Assembly: GCF_011801125.1 (NCBI RefSeq)
Contig: NZ_CP046171.1
Span: 1,054,001-1,118,000 of the forward strand
DNA: 64,000 nt
Source: Nocardia brasiliensis
GTDB taxonomy: Bacteria; Actinomycetota; Actinomycetes; Mycobacteriales; Mycobacteriaceae
Direction of reading: 5' to 3'
Shown here: positions 44,875 to 53,211 of the stretch, one piece after another
Layout of the letters: every line of letters begins with the position of its first letter
Position numbering within the stretch: position 1 is the stretch's first letter
Notes under the pieces: model-generated
What the model saw: the letters and a program-made list of their open reading frames with translations, nothing else
The model's database searches: none
What the model was told of the DNA's origin: nothing
Made by a program: the position numbers and the translations under genes

Positions 44875-45009
44875 TGGGTTTGCTACCGCGCCGGCGGCTG
44901 GTTGGGGCCTCGCTACTGTCGGTGGCTGATCCGGCACCGACGCAACGACGTTGATCCGGCACCGCCACCACTGGTGGGTGGCCGACCATGGCCGCTGCTG
45001 GTGGGCTGA

Positions 45010-45999
45010 TCATGTCGGGCGTGCGGTGATGTCGAGTTGCACGAGTGCGAATTCGGGGACCGAGGCGCCCGCGGTGCCGCCGGGCAGGGGCGAGGCCTCG
45101 AGATCGGCGACGAGCCAGTCATCGTTGTCGGTGGCCAGGCGCACGCCGGTCAGCGTCACTCGTTCGGCGCCGGCCCGGATCTCGTCGCGGGCCGCGACGA
45201 TGCGGCCCCGGTCGGCCGGATGTGGCACCGTGCGCTCATCGGTGCCCCGGCCCCAGCGCAGGTCGGGGACGGGTTCGGTGACCCAGCGGATGAGCCGGAC
45301 CTGGGCCAGGTCGACGATGGCGAGGTAGAGGTTCGGCTGCGCGCCGCGCAGCAGATCCAGCGTCGCGGCTTCGAACGATTTGCGCTGCGGAGCAACGCTT
45401 TCGGTGACGTCGACGGCCAGGCCGAGCCAGTGGTAGCGGTTCTCGTCCGGATTGTGCGCGGCGAGCAGCAGGGTGCGCGGGTCGGTGCGGGCGCGCACGG
45501 TCGCGGTGTCGAGCCAGCGCACGCCGGGCGTGGATCTGGCCAGCGTGGCGACGAGTTCCAGTGCGCCGTCGAAACGTTCGATGATCTCGAACGATTCCGC
45601 GCCGATCCAGACATTGTGCTCGGTATCGAAGTTCGCGCCGAGGTCGTAGGACAGCGCCTCGATGCGGCGGCTGCGCGCGTCCACACTGAAGGCCGCGACG
45701 CCGACCGGCGGCGGTGGCTCCGCGCTGCCCACCCACAGCCGCACGGCATGCACGCGACCGTCGGGTCCGTGCAGCGGCACCGCGCGCAGTTGCTGCCCGG
45801 ACCAGTCGTGGCGCGACTGCGGCAGTTGCTGATCGACGACCGTGCCCCCGGTGTAGGCGGCCGCGATGAACGGCTGCAACCGGGTGGACACCGCGCGTTG
45901 GAACGACTTCCACTCCCGCGGTGCGGTGCCGACCGCGAGCAGCGACCAGGTGTCGACATGACCGAGTGTCTCGATCAGCAACCAGCGTCCGATTATCAC
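45010..45999 (-). CDS. Rv3651-like PAS/GAF-type protein (329 aa)
   Basis: The N-terminal WLLIETLGHVDTWSLLAVGTAPREWKSFQRAV and the later VWIGAESFEIIERFDGALELVATLARSTPGVRWLDTATVRA segment fit an Rv3651-type layout: an N-terminal alpha/beta domain and a central PAS-like domain. Mycobacterial members are of unknown function. There is no signal peptide or membrane segment. It is divergent from the FMN reductase gene (130-bp gap). The family assignment is from memory of the pattern. Confidence 0.55.
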   Translation of the reverse strand: MIIGRWLLIETLGHVDTWSLLAVGTAPREWKSFQRAVSTRLQPFIAAAYTGGTVVDQQLPQSRHDWSGQQLRAVPLHGPDGRVHAVRLWVGSAEPPPPVGVAAFSVDARSRRIEALSYDLGANFDTEHNVWIGAESFEIIERFDGALELVATLARSTPGVRWLDTATVRARTDPRTLLLAAHNPDENRYHWLGLAVDVTESVAPQRKSFEAATLDLLRGAQPNLYLAIVDLAQVRLIRWVTEPVPDLRWGRGTDERTVPHPADRGRIVAARDEIRAGAERVTLTGVRLATDNDDWLVADLEASPLPGGTAGASVPEFALVQLDITARPT

Positions 46000-46129
46000 G
46001 ATCCCCCCTCCCCGAGTCGAACACTATGCCACGGTCAGGCGGCTATCCAGTGCATATCGTGCCTGATTCGGTCGTGCGCGCGGCCGATGGGTCCGGTTGA
46101 GCCGCGCCGCCGCGGGTTAAGCTCGCGCG

Positions 46130-46690
46130 GTGGACACTGCGTTGCGGCTCGAGGTCATCGTGGCGAGCGTGCGCCCGGAACGGTTCGCTCCGGTGGTCGC
46201 CGACTGGCTCCTGCGGACATTACGCGCGCACGACGAGTTCGACACGGGTGTCATCGATCTGGCGCAGACCGTATTGCCGACCGAGCTGATCGAAACCCCC
46301 GAGGTGGTCCAGTATCGCGCCAGGCTGGCCGCCGCGGACGCGTTCATCGTGGTGACCTCGGAGTACAACCACGGCTATCCGGCCGCGCTGAAGACCGCGT
46401 TCGACACCGCCAAACACGAATGGCGGGCCAAGCCGATCGGATTCGTCTCCTACGGCGGTCTCTCCGGTGGGTTGCGCGCGGTCGAGCAACTGCGGCAGGT
46501 GGTCGCCGAGATCCACATGGTCTCGATCCGCGAGACGGTCAGCTTTCACCAGGCCAAGAAGCGGTTCGACGCGGCAGGGGAGACCGCGGACGGCGCCGCG
46601 ATCGACGCCGCCGCCCGCATGCTTCGCCAGTTGTCCTGGTGGGCAAGAACTCTGCGCGCCGCCCGCGCCACCGATCCCTACCCCGCCTGA
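46130..46690 (+). CDS. NADPH-dependent FMN reductase (186 aa)
   Basis: GTG start at 46130. The flavodoxin-like fold motifs VIVASVRPERFAPVVADW and FIVVTSEYNHGYPAALKTAFD are characteristic of NAD(P)H-dependent FMN reductases, followed by IGFVSYGGLSGGLRAVEQLRQV. It may supply reduced FMN or reduce quinones. No partner is encoded next to it. It is convergent with the eccE of locus 2. Confidence 0.9.
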   Translation: MDTALRLEVIVASVRPERFAPVVADWLLRTLRAHDEFDTGVIDLAQTVLPTELIETPEVVQYRARLAAADAFIVVTSEYNHGYPAALKTAFDTAKHEWRAKPIGFVSYGGLSGGLRAVEQLRQVVAEIHMVSIRETVSFHQAKKRFDAAGETADGAAIDAAARMLRQLSWWARTLRAARATDPYPA

Positions 46691-46754
46691 GACCGCGCAG
46701 CCGCGCCCCTTTCGTCCCGCGGCGCACGATTTCGTCGAAGAAGTTGCGCGCGGC

Positions 46755-48398
46755 TCAGCCGACGGGTGCGCCGCGGCGGCCGCGCGGGTGGCCGATGTAG
46801 GTGGCCTCGCGCGGGATGGAGACCAGGGTCAGGTCTACCTGGGCGGTGCCCGTGCGCAGGATGACGTGGTTGCCGATCGCCCCTGGCTGGTGGATGGACA
46901 GGTCCGGCCGGGTGGCCGGCCAGCCCATCGGGTCGCCGGTGACGTAGATCGTCGTGACACCGGCGTGCGGGGCGGGCGCGAGCACGCCGTCCACCACGGT
47001 CGCGGTGAAATCCGCGTCGGACTGGTGCGTTTCGACCGCGAGGGTGAGCCGCTCCGGATTGCCGATGGTGGTCACCAGGTTCTCCCAGGCGTGCGCCCGG
47101 TCGGTGCGGATCAGCACCCGCTCACCGACCGCGAGCGCGCGGAACACCAGCTGCTGGGCGAGGTACAGCTCGCCCGCCACGTAGACGGTCGAGATGCCGG
47201 TGCCGACGATGCGCACCGCCACGCCGTTGCCCTCGTCGTCCGAGCCGATCAGCTGGCCGCAGCCGGAGGAGGGCAGGTGCAGCGCGTCGATCAGGTCGAT
47301 CGGATATTCGCTCATCGGAACGGTGTCGTCGACGCCGGGCACGGCGAGCGGCAGGTGCGCCAGCAGTCCGTTGCGGTGGCGTCCGTTCATCGAGATCATG
47401 CCCGCGAGCTTGCTGCGTTCCGGTAGTTCGCGCGCCGTCAGCCGCCAGGCCGCGCCGATGTTGACCGTCTCGGCCGAGCTACCCGGCCGTAGTCGCACCG
47501 CCACCGTGGTGCCGCGCGACGGGGCGACCCACAGCTGCGCGAGCAGATCCGAGCCGAGCTTGCTCGGGTCGACCGCCATGCCGATATTGACGCTGTTGCC
47601 GATTTCGGCGTAGCGCCAGCGATGTTCGAGGGTGCGCGGGTCGAAGCCGCCGGTGATCTGCAGGACCGCCTTCTTGATCTCGGGCGCGGTCAGAATGCGG
47701 GCGTTGCAGTCGGCGTCCTCGAGCGCGCGCATGATGCGCTGGGTCGCGATGGTGACCGCGCGCGAGGCGCCCTCCGTGCCGCCGCCGCGCCGGGCCGCCG
47801 CGTCCGGGCAGGCGATCGCGTCGAAACTGATTGCCAGCCAGACGGTTCGGTGCGCCGTCGCGGGCAGCGGGCCGAGCAGCGACTCGTAGATCTTGCCCGC
47901 GGGCGTGCCGGAGCGGGAACGATGCCCGTGGCTGACGATGTCGATGCCGCTGAGCAGAATGTCGTGCTGGTTCAGGCATTTCGCCAGTTCCGGCAGCGGC
48001 AGCAGGTGCGAGGCGTGCACGGTGTTGCGGGCGATCCTGGTCAGGCCGCCGGGCGGGGCGAGCACCTCGACCACGGTGACCACGCGGCTGCCGTCCCAGT
48101 ACAGCCCGAGTGAGCGACCGTCCGCGCCGCGGAAGTCGACGGTGTCGCCGATGTGGTAGTCCCGTTTGGTGAGGTAGCGCCACCAGGTGGTGACCCAGTC
48201 CAGCACCGTGCGCTTGGCGATCGGGATCAGCGCGATCAGCGCCACGACCAGGCCCACGCCGAGCGCGGGCAGCGCCCGCAGGCCAAGCAGTAGCGCGCCG
48301 ACCCCCGCGACAAACCCCAAGACCTGCGCGATCAGCAGATTCTGTAGCGAGATGCGGCCAAGGAGCGGTCGTGGTCCCGCCCCGGCAGGTTCCGCCAT
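46755..48398 (-). CDS. eccE: Type VII secretion protein EccE (locus 2, 547 aa)
   Basis: The ATG at 48398 (MAEPAGAG) has GGGGGA 5-10 bases upstream. Two membrane segments (about residues 20-60) are followed by the soluble EccE domain. It parallels the locus 1 EccE in order and sequence (GYYWDG/LYWDGSRVVTV region, LPLPELAKCLNQHDILLSGIDIVSHG, SGCGQLIGSDDEG). Mycobacterial ESX-4 lacks eccE, whereas several other actinomycete ESX-4-type loci keep it. Divergent from eccB. Confidence 0.85.
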   Translation of the reverse strand: MAEPAGAGPRPLLGRISLQNLLIAQVLGFVAGVGALLLGLRALPALGVGLVVALIALIPIAKRTVLDWVTTWWRYLTKRDYHIGDTVDFRGADGRSLGLYWDGSRVVTVVEVLAPPGGLTRIARNTVHASHLLPLPELAKCLNQHDILLSGIDIVSHGHRSRSGTPAGKIYESLLGPLPATAHRTVWLAISFDAIACPDAAARRGGGTEGASRAVTIATQRIMRALEDADCNARILTAPEIKKAVLQITGGFDPRTLEHRWRYAEIGNSVNIGMAVDPSKLGSDLLAQLWVAPSRGTTVAVRLRPGSSAETVNIGAAWRLTARELPERSKLAGMISMNGRHRNGLLAHLPLAVPGVDDTVPMSEYPIDLIDALHLPSSGCGQLIGSDDEGNGVAVRIVGTGISTVYVAGELYLAQQLVFRALAVGERVLIRTDRAHAWENLVTTIGNPERLTLAVETHQSDADFTATVVDGVLAPAPHAGVTTIYVTGDPMGWPATRPDLSIHQPGAIGNHVILRTGTAQVDLTLVSIPREATYIGHPRGRRGAPVG

Positions 48399-48510
48399 CG
48401 TCGTCCCCCAAGTACCCGGTGTCGGCCCAATCGGAGTAGCCGAGCTGAACAAGAGTCCTCGGGAACTGTACTGTGTTGCGCGAACGCGAGCACTGTTCGG
48501 GGGAGGAATA

Positions 48511-49998
48511 ATGCCTTCAAAACCCACCACTCGGTGGCAGGTGAGCGGCTACCGCTTCCTGGTTCGTCGGATGGAACATGCCCTGGTCCGCCGGGACGTG
48601 CGGATGCTGCACGACCCGATGCGCTCCCAGTCGCGGGCCTACGCGGCCGGGCTGGTGCTCGCACTGGTGGTGCTGGCGGGCTGTGGCATCCTCGCGCTGC
48701 TGCGCCCGCAGGGCAAGGTCGACAACAGCAAGATCCTGGTCGGCAAGGAATCCGGCGCGATCTACGCGGTGATCGACGACGTCGTGCACCCGGCGCTGAA
48801 CCTGGCCTCGGCCCGGCTCGCGGTGGGCGACGCGTCCAAGCCCGCGATGGTCAAGGAATCCGAGATCGGCAAGAAGCCGCGCGGGCAGTTGATCGGTATT
48901 CCGGGCGCGCCCAGCGCGTTCAGCTTCGACAAGGCGGGCAAGGGACGCACCTGGACCGTCTGCGATTCGCTGAAGACCGACGGCAGCGACGACCGCACCA
49001 CGTCGGTGCTGATCGGCGACCTCGACATGGGGGAGAAGGCGTCGGCGCTCGGGCGGGACAAGGGCCTGCTGGTGAAGGGCAAGGACGCGACCTACCTGGT
49101 CTGGAACAACACGCGTGCCCGTGTCGACATGAACGATCCGACGGTCACCGTCCCGCTGAACATCCGCGGCGCGACACCGCGCCCGATCAGCGAGGGACTG
49201 CTGAACGCGATCCCCGAGGTGAGCCCGATCGTGGCGCCGAAGATCGCCGACCCCGGCGGCACGCCCGAGGGCTATTCGATCCGGAACCTGAAGATCGGCA
49301 CGGTGGTTCAGCAGGCGGGCAAGGCCGACAAGAACTACGTGCTGCTGCGCGACGGCTTGCAGGCGATCAGCCCGCTGACCGCCGAGATCATCCGGATCGA
49401 TCAGCGCAACCCCGATCACGGCACCTCGGTCAGCGACGCCGAGGTGGCGATCCCGCAGCCGTCCAACGCGCTGAAGGTCGACACCTATCCCGATGTCGCG
49501 CCGACGATCGTGCAGTCCAAAGCCCGTCCGGTGAGCTGCATGTCGTGGCAGCCGATCGCGGGCGCCGCGGGCAACGCCGACGTCGCGGTGCGCGCGAAGC
49601 TGGACGTGATCGACGCGAGTGACCTGCCGATGTCGGAGAACTCCCGGCTGGTCCCGCTGGCCCAGGCCGACGGCAAGGGCGACAACGTCGACTCGGTGTA
49701 CTTCAAGCCGGGCTCCGGCGCGTTCGTGCAGACCACCGGCATCGAACCCGACAGCCGCCGCAAGGACAGCATGTTCTACGTCTCCGACACCGGCGTTCGC
49801 TACGGCATCAAGAACGACGAGGCGGCCAAGGCGCTCGGCATGGACAGGGAGTCCGGCGTGACCCCGGAGGCCGCGCCGTGGCCCATCGTCGGCCTGCTGG
49901 CCACCGGCCCCGCGCTCGGCCGCGAAGAAGCCATGGTCGCCCACGACGGCGTCGCCCCCGACGCCAACCCCGCCAAGCAGCCGGTCGCCGCCAAGTAG
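48511..49998 (+). CDS. eccB: Type VII secretion protein EccB (locus 2, 495 aa)
   Basis: ATG at 48511 with GGGGGAGGA upstream. N-terminal TTRWQVSGYRFLVRRMEHALVRRDVRMLHDPM is the EccB signature, followed by one membrane segment (about residues 45-65, GLVLALVVLAGCGILALL) and the periplasmic domain. Divergent from eccE, convergent with mycP. Confidence 0.93.
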   Translation: MPSKPTTRWQVSGYRFLVRRMEHALVRRDVRMLHDPMRSQSRAYAAGLVLALVVLAGCGILALLRPQGKVDNSKILVGKESGAIYAVIDDVVHPALNLASARLAVGDASKPAMVKESEIGKKPRGQLIGIPGAPSAFSFDKAGKGRTWTVCDSLKTDGSDDRTTSVLIGDLDMGEKASALGRDKGLLVKGKDATYLVWNNTRARVDMNDPTVTVPLNIRGATPRPISEGLLNAIPEVSPIVAPKIADPGGTPEGYSIRNLKIGTVVQQAGKADKNYVLLRDGLQAISPLTAEIIRIDQRNPDHGTSVSDAEVAIPQPSNALKVDTYPDVAPTIVQSKARPVSCMSWQPIAGAAGNADVAVRAKLDVIDASDLPMSENSRLVPLAQADGKGDNVDSVYFKPGSGAFVQTTGIEPDSRRKDSMFYVSDTGVRYGIKNDEAAKALGMDRESGVTPEAAPWPIVGLLATGPALGREEAMVAHDGVAPDANPAKQPVAAK

Positions 49999-50062
49999 TC
50001 AGCGGACCTGCACGCCAACGGGATTCGTGGCCGGTGTGGCAACGAGAGTTGATCCACGAAAC

Positions 50063-50102
50063 CGATGAAGGGCCGCAGCGGTCTCGCTGCGGCCCTTCAT
50101 CG
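50063..50102. terminator. Bidirectional hairpin terminator between eccB and mycP
   Basis: A perfect 18-bp stem (CGATGAAGGGCCGCAGCG and its complement) with loop GTCT lies between convergent genes ending at 49998 (+) and 50120 (-). GCTTGTC follows on the + strand. Confidence 0.85.
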
Positions 50103-50119
50103 CTTGTCGATGTGCACGT

Positions 50120-51535
50120 CTACATGTCGTCCCCGGTGACGCCGAAGCGGCGGCGGATGGGGAAGGACGCGAGCATGCCGAGAATCAGCAGGACCGCGAC
50201 GGAACCGCTGCCGATCAGGGCGACATTGCGGGCGCGGTGGTCCGGGGGCGGGGGTGGGGCGGGGACCGCCAGTTGCACCTGTTGCGCTGCGGCCGGCCGC
50301 TTCGGCGGCAGCGGCTTGACGGTTTCGGCGGTCAGCGCGGCGACCGGGTCTATCGCGCCGTAGCCGACATAGGGATTCCAGCCTTCGGCCGGCGCGTGCG
50401 CGGTGGCTTCGATGCGTTTGATCACGTCCAAAGCACTCAGCTCAGGGAAGCGCGCACGGACGAGCGCGACGACGCCCGAAACGTACGGTGCGGCAAAGCT
50501 GGTCCCGTTGAGGTTGACGAGCCGATCGCGTTCGTACTTGCCGGTGATGGTGCCGGTGCCGCGCGGGTCGAGCGAGACGATGTTCTCCCCTGGCGCGGCG
50601 ACGCCGAGCCACGGTCCGGGCACCGTGAATTTCGACGGCGCGCCGTTCTGGTCGATCGAGCCGACCGAGAGGACGTAGTCGTCGAATCGAGCGGGCGTGA
50701 CGTTGGTCGTCACGTTGCTCCACGGGTCGCTGTTCGGACGCAGCGGGTCGATCACGTTCGGGTTGCTCGGCTTGCACTTGTCGTCGGTGTTTCCCGCGGC
50801 CACCACGACCACCGCGTTGCGCTCCAAGGTCGCGTAGCGCACCGCCGCGCCGACCGCGCCATCGGCGGGCTGTTGGCTGCCGGGCACGCAGGACACGAGC
50901 GAGATGTTGATGACCGAGGCGTTGCGATCGGCGGCCCGGCGGATCGCCGACGCCAGCGCGTCGATGTTGCCGTAGCCCTGGGCCGGGTCTTCCGGTCGTT
51001 TGTCCTGTCGGCCCGGGGTCTCGTAGAGCGCACTGGTCTGCCGGATCGACAGAATCTGCGCCTCCGGTGCGACCCCCGAAAACCCTTGGCCTTCTACTGG
51101 TTTCGCGCCGATGATGCCCGCGACGACGGTGCCGTGCGCATCGCAGTCCTCGCTGACGCCGTCGCCGGGATCGGCGACGTAGTCGCCGCCTGCCTCCACG
51201 TCCGCAAGTCGGGGGTGCCGGACGACCCCGGTATCGATTACCGCGACGAGCTGGCCCTCACCCCGGGAGAATTCCCAGGCGCGCCGCAGGTCCAGGGACA
51301 GTTGCGGGGCCGGGACGGTAGGTCCTTCGCCGCCCTGCTGCGTCGAATAGCAGGGGCTGTTCGCCGGATGCTCGGTCTTGTCCGGCGGCCGCGCCGGATC
51401 GCCAGGGGGCAACAGCCCGGGATCGACCGGCGGCGGCCGATCGGCATGGGCGACGCCCTGGCCCGCGCCCATCCCGAGGGACATGCTCAGGCACAGCACC
51501 GCCGCGGCCGCACCGGTGCGCAGGATCCGGTTCAC
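50120..51535 (-). CDS. mycP: Type VII secretion mycosin MycP (locus 2, 471 aa)
   Basis: GTG at 51535 overlaps the eccD stop by four bases. Signal peptide about residues 1-31. Subtilase triad Asp101 (VIDTG), His134 (DAHGT), Ser346 (NGTSFAAP). A Pro-rich stretch and a C-terminal membrane anchor (VALIGSGSVAVLLILGMLASF) follow. It parallels the mycP of locus 1. Confidence 0.94.
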   Translation of the reverse strand: MNRILRTGAAAAVLCLSMSLGMGAGQGVAHADRPPPVDPGLLPPGDPARPPDKTEHPANSPCYSTQQGGEGPTVPAPQLSLDLRRAWEFSRGEGQLVAVIDTGVVRHPRLADVEAGGDYVADPGDGVSEDCDAHGTVVAGIIGAKPVEGQGFSGVAPEAQILSIRQTSALYETPGRQDKRPEDPAQGYGNIDALASAIRRAADRNASVINISLVSCVPGSQQPADGAVGAAVRYATLERNAVVVVAAGNTDDKCKPSNPNVIDPLRPNSDPWSNVTTNVTPARFDDYVLSVGSIDQNGAPSKFTVPGPWLGVAAPGENIVSLDPRGTGTITGKYERDRLVNLNGTSFAAPYVSGVVALVRARFPELSALDVIKRIEATAHAPAEGWNPYVGYGAIDPVAALTAETVKPLPPKRPAAAQQVQLAVPAPPPPPDHRARNVALIGSGSVAVLLILGMLASFPIRRRFGVTGDDM

Positions 51536-52998
51536 AGTCCGCGGACGAGGGAGTAGAGGCTGGCCACCCAGAACGCCAGTGGCAGCACGGCCGCCACGAA
51601 GGCGTACTCGAGCAGTTCGACACCGCGGCGCATCGGCGGGGTCGCCGATTGGTTCGGGATGATGATGCCGAGGATCAGGGCGGCGATCAGGATGACCATC
51701 GCCGCGCCGAACACCGCGAGCGGTTGCTCCATCGCGAAACCCGCGCCCACCAACATGATCAGCACGATGCTCGCGCCGCCCGCGATGAGCACAACGGCCT
51801 GCTCGGCCCCGGCGTAGGTGCGGCTGCGGAACATCAGCACCGCCGCGCACACCAGCGCGAAGGCGATGCCCTGCCAGTACGGCCCGTCGGACTGCGGATC
51901 GGTGGCGCCGAGCGCGCCGAGGACGGTGACCAGGGTGGTCGCGGCGACCAAGCCCGCCAGGTACATCCGGGCTCGCTCCGACTTCACCCGCAGTGCCTCC
52001 ATGGTGGGCAGGGCGCGGTGATCGTCGGGGTCGTCCTCGGTCGGGTCGATCGGGGTGCCTGGTGAAGGAACCGGCGGCAGCGGCAATTTCGCGAGCAGCA
52101 TCGAGATCCGCGGTGAGAGCGCGAGTCCGGCGAGGCCGAGCGCCGCGGCGCCCGCGCCGATCGCCCGCTCCGGCTGGCCGGTGAGCAGTCCGACGAGCGC
52201 GGCGGGCACGACGTACACCGCGAGGGCGGCCGTGCCGATGAACAAGGCGAGGCCGACGCCGGTGACGCGCCAGGCCAGCACCGCGGTCGCACCGGCGAGT
52301 ACCGCGCCGAGCAGGATGTGCGCCCAGCCGTAATGGTCTGGCACATAGAGCATTCCGGCGGTGAAGGCGGTGGGCAGCGCGCACCCGCCGAGGACGAGCG
52401 CGGTCGCGGTGTCGCCGTACATCCGGCTGAGCACCATCGCCGCGACGACGAGCAGCAGCGTGACCGCCAGCGCGACCGAGCCGCTTACCCAGTAGGGCAG
52501 CGCGTCGGGGGACAGCAGCAGGCCGAGACAGCCGACGAGCATGGTGATCGCGGCGAGAACCGAACCGGTGATCCGCGCGACCTTCGGGGTCCAACTGCGG
52601 TAATGGTCGGTGTCGGCGATCGCGACGTTGTACATGATGTCGTCGAACAGCGGCGTCGGCGCGGTGTGCGAGGCGCTCTCCAGCATGAGCAGTTCGCCGT
52701 CGCGGACACCGTGCTCGCCGAGGCTGAGCGAATTGGAGAACGGCGGATGCCCGATCCGCGCCAGCACCCATTCGGCGGGCTCGAAACGCTCGCCCTCGTT
52801 GTCGAAATCATTGGTGCGGCTGTGCTGAGCGACCATGTCGACGACGCTGGGGATGACGAGCGCGACCGGCACGTCCACCGGAATCGCCATATCCACCTGG
52901 GTGTGCTTGGCCAGAATGGTCACCCGGGCGAGATCGGGTGCGCGGACGATACCGCGCGAGGAATCTTCGTCGATGTGGTCAAGTCGCGCGTGCGTCAA
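51532..52998 (-). CDS. eccD: Type VII secretion protein EccD (locus 2, 488 aa)
   Basis: TTG start at 52998 (the reading MTHARLDHID), with GGGGGAAG 3-8 bases upstream. Ubiquitin-like N-terminal domain (about residues 24-105) followed by about eleven membrane helices. It overlaps mycP by four bases. Both eccD genes in this window have TTG as the best start. It is divergent from eccC across 213 bp. Confidence 0.9.
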   Translation of the reverse strand: MTHARLDHIDEDSSRGIVRAPDLARVTILAKHTQVDMAIPVDVPVALVIPSVVDMVAQHSRTNDFDNEGERFEPAEWVLARIGHPPFSNSLSLGEHGVRDGELLMLESASHTAPTPLFDDIMYNVAIADTDHYRSWTPKVARITGSVLAAITMLVGCLGLLLSPDALPYWVSGSVALAVTLLLVVAAMVLSRMYGDTATALVLGGCALPTAFTAGMLYVPDHYGWAHILLGAVLAGATAVLAWRVTGVGLALFIGTAALAVYVVPAALVGLLTGQPERAIGAGAAALGLAGLALSPRISMLLAKLPLPPVPSPGTPIDPTEDDPDDHRALPTMEALRVKSERARMYLAGLVAATTLVTVLGALGATDPQSDGPYWQGIAFALVCAAVLMFRSRTYAGAEQAVVLIAGGASIVLIMLVGAGFAMEQPLAVFGAAMVILIAALILGIIIPNQSATPPMRRGVELLEYAFVAAVLPLAFWVASLYSLVRGL

Positions 52999-53211
52999 GC
53001 TTCCCCCAACTCGTCTTCTACCTCTTCTACCTCGTATTTTCGCAAACCCACGAGCTGGCGTCGAGCTTGCGAACCCACGGTTCGGGCAGCAGAATGCTGG
53101 TCGAACTGTACGACATGTCAGCTGTGGCCTCTACACTGAGCCCAAAACTCGGCAGCCAGGTGAATTCGTGGTGGCCGGGGGCAGCTGTCGAAGAGGGGGA
53201 ACACTCGCGCG

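Noticed and set aside
48399..48510. Possible ECF promoter (GGGAAC near 48459) between eccE and eccB of locus 2
   Set aside because: A GGAAC element is present but no CGTC element follows at the right distance.
51536..52771. Upstream in-frame extension of mycP (locus 2) and similar extension of the 61551 lipoprotein
   Set aside because: The extensions are out-of-frame readings of eccD and of the paralogous lipoprotein; signal peptides fix the real starts at 51535 and 62780.
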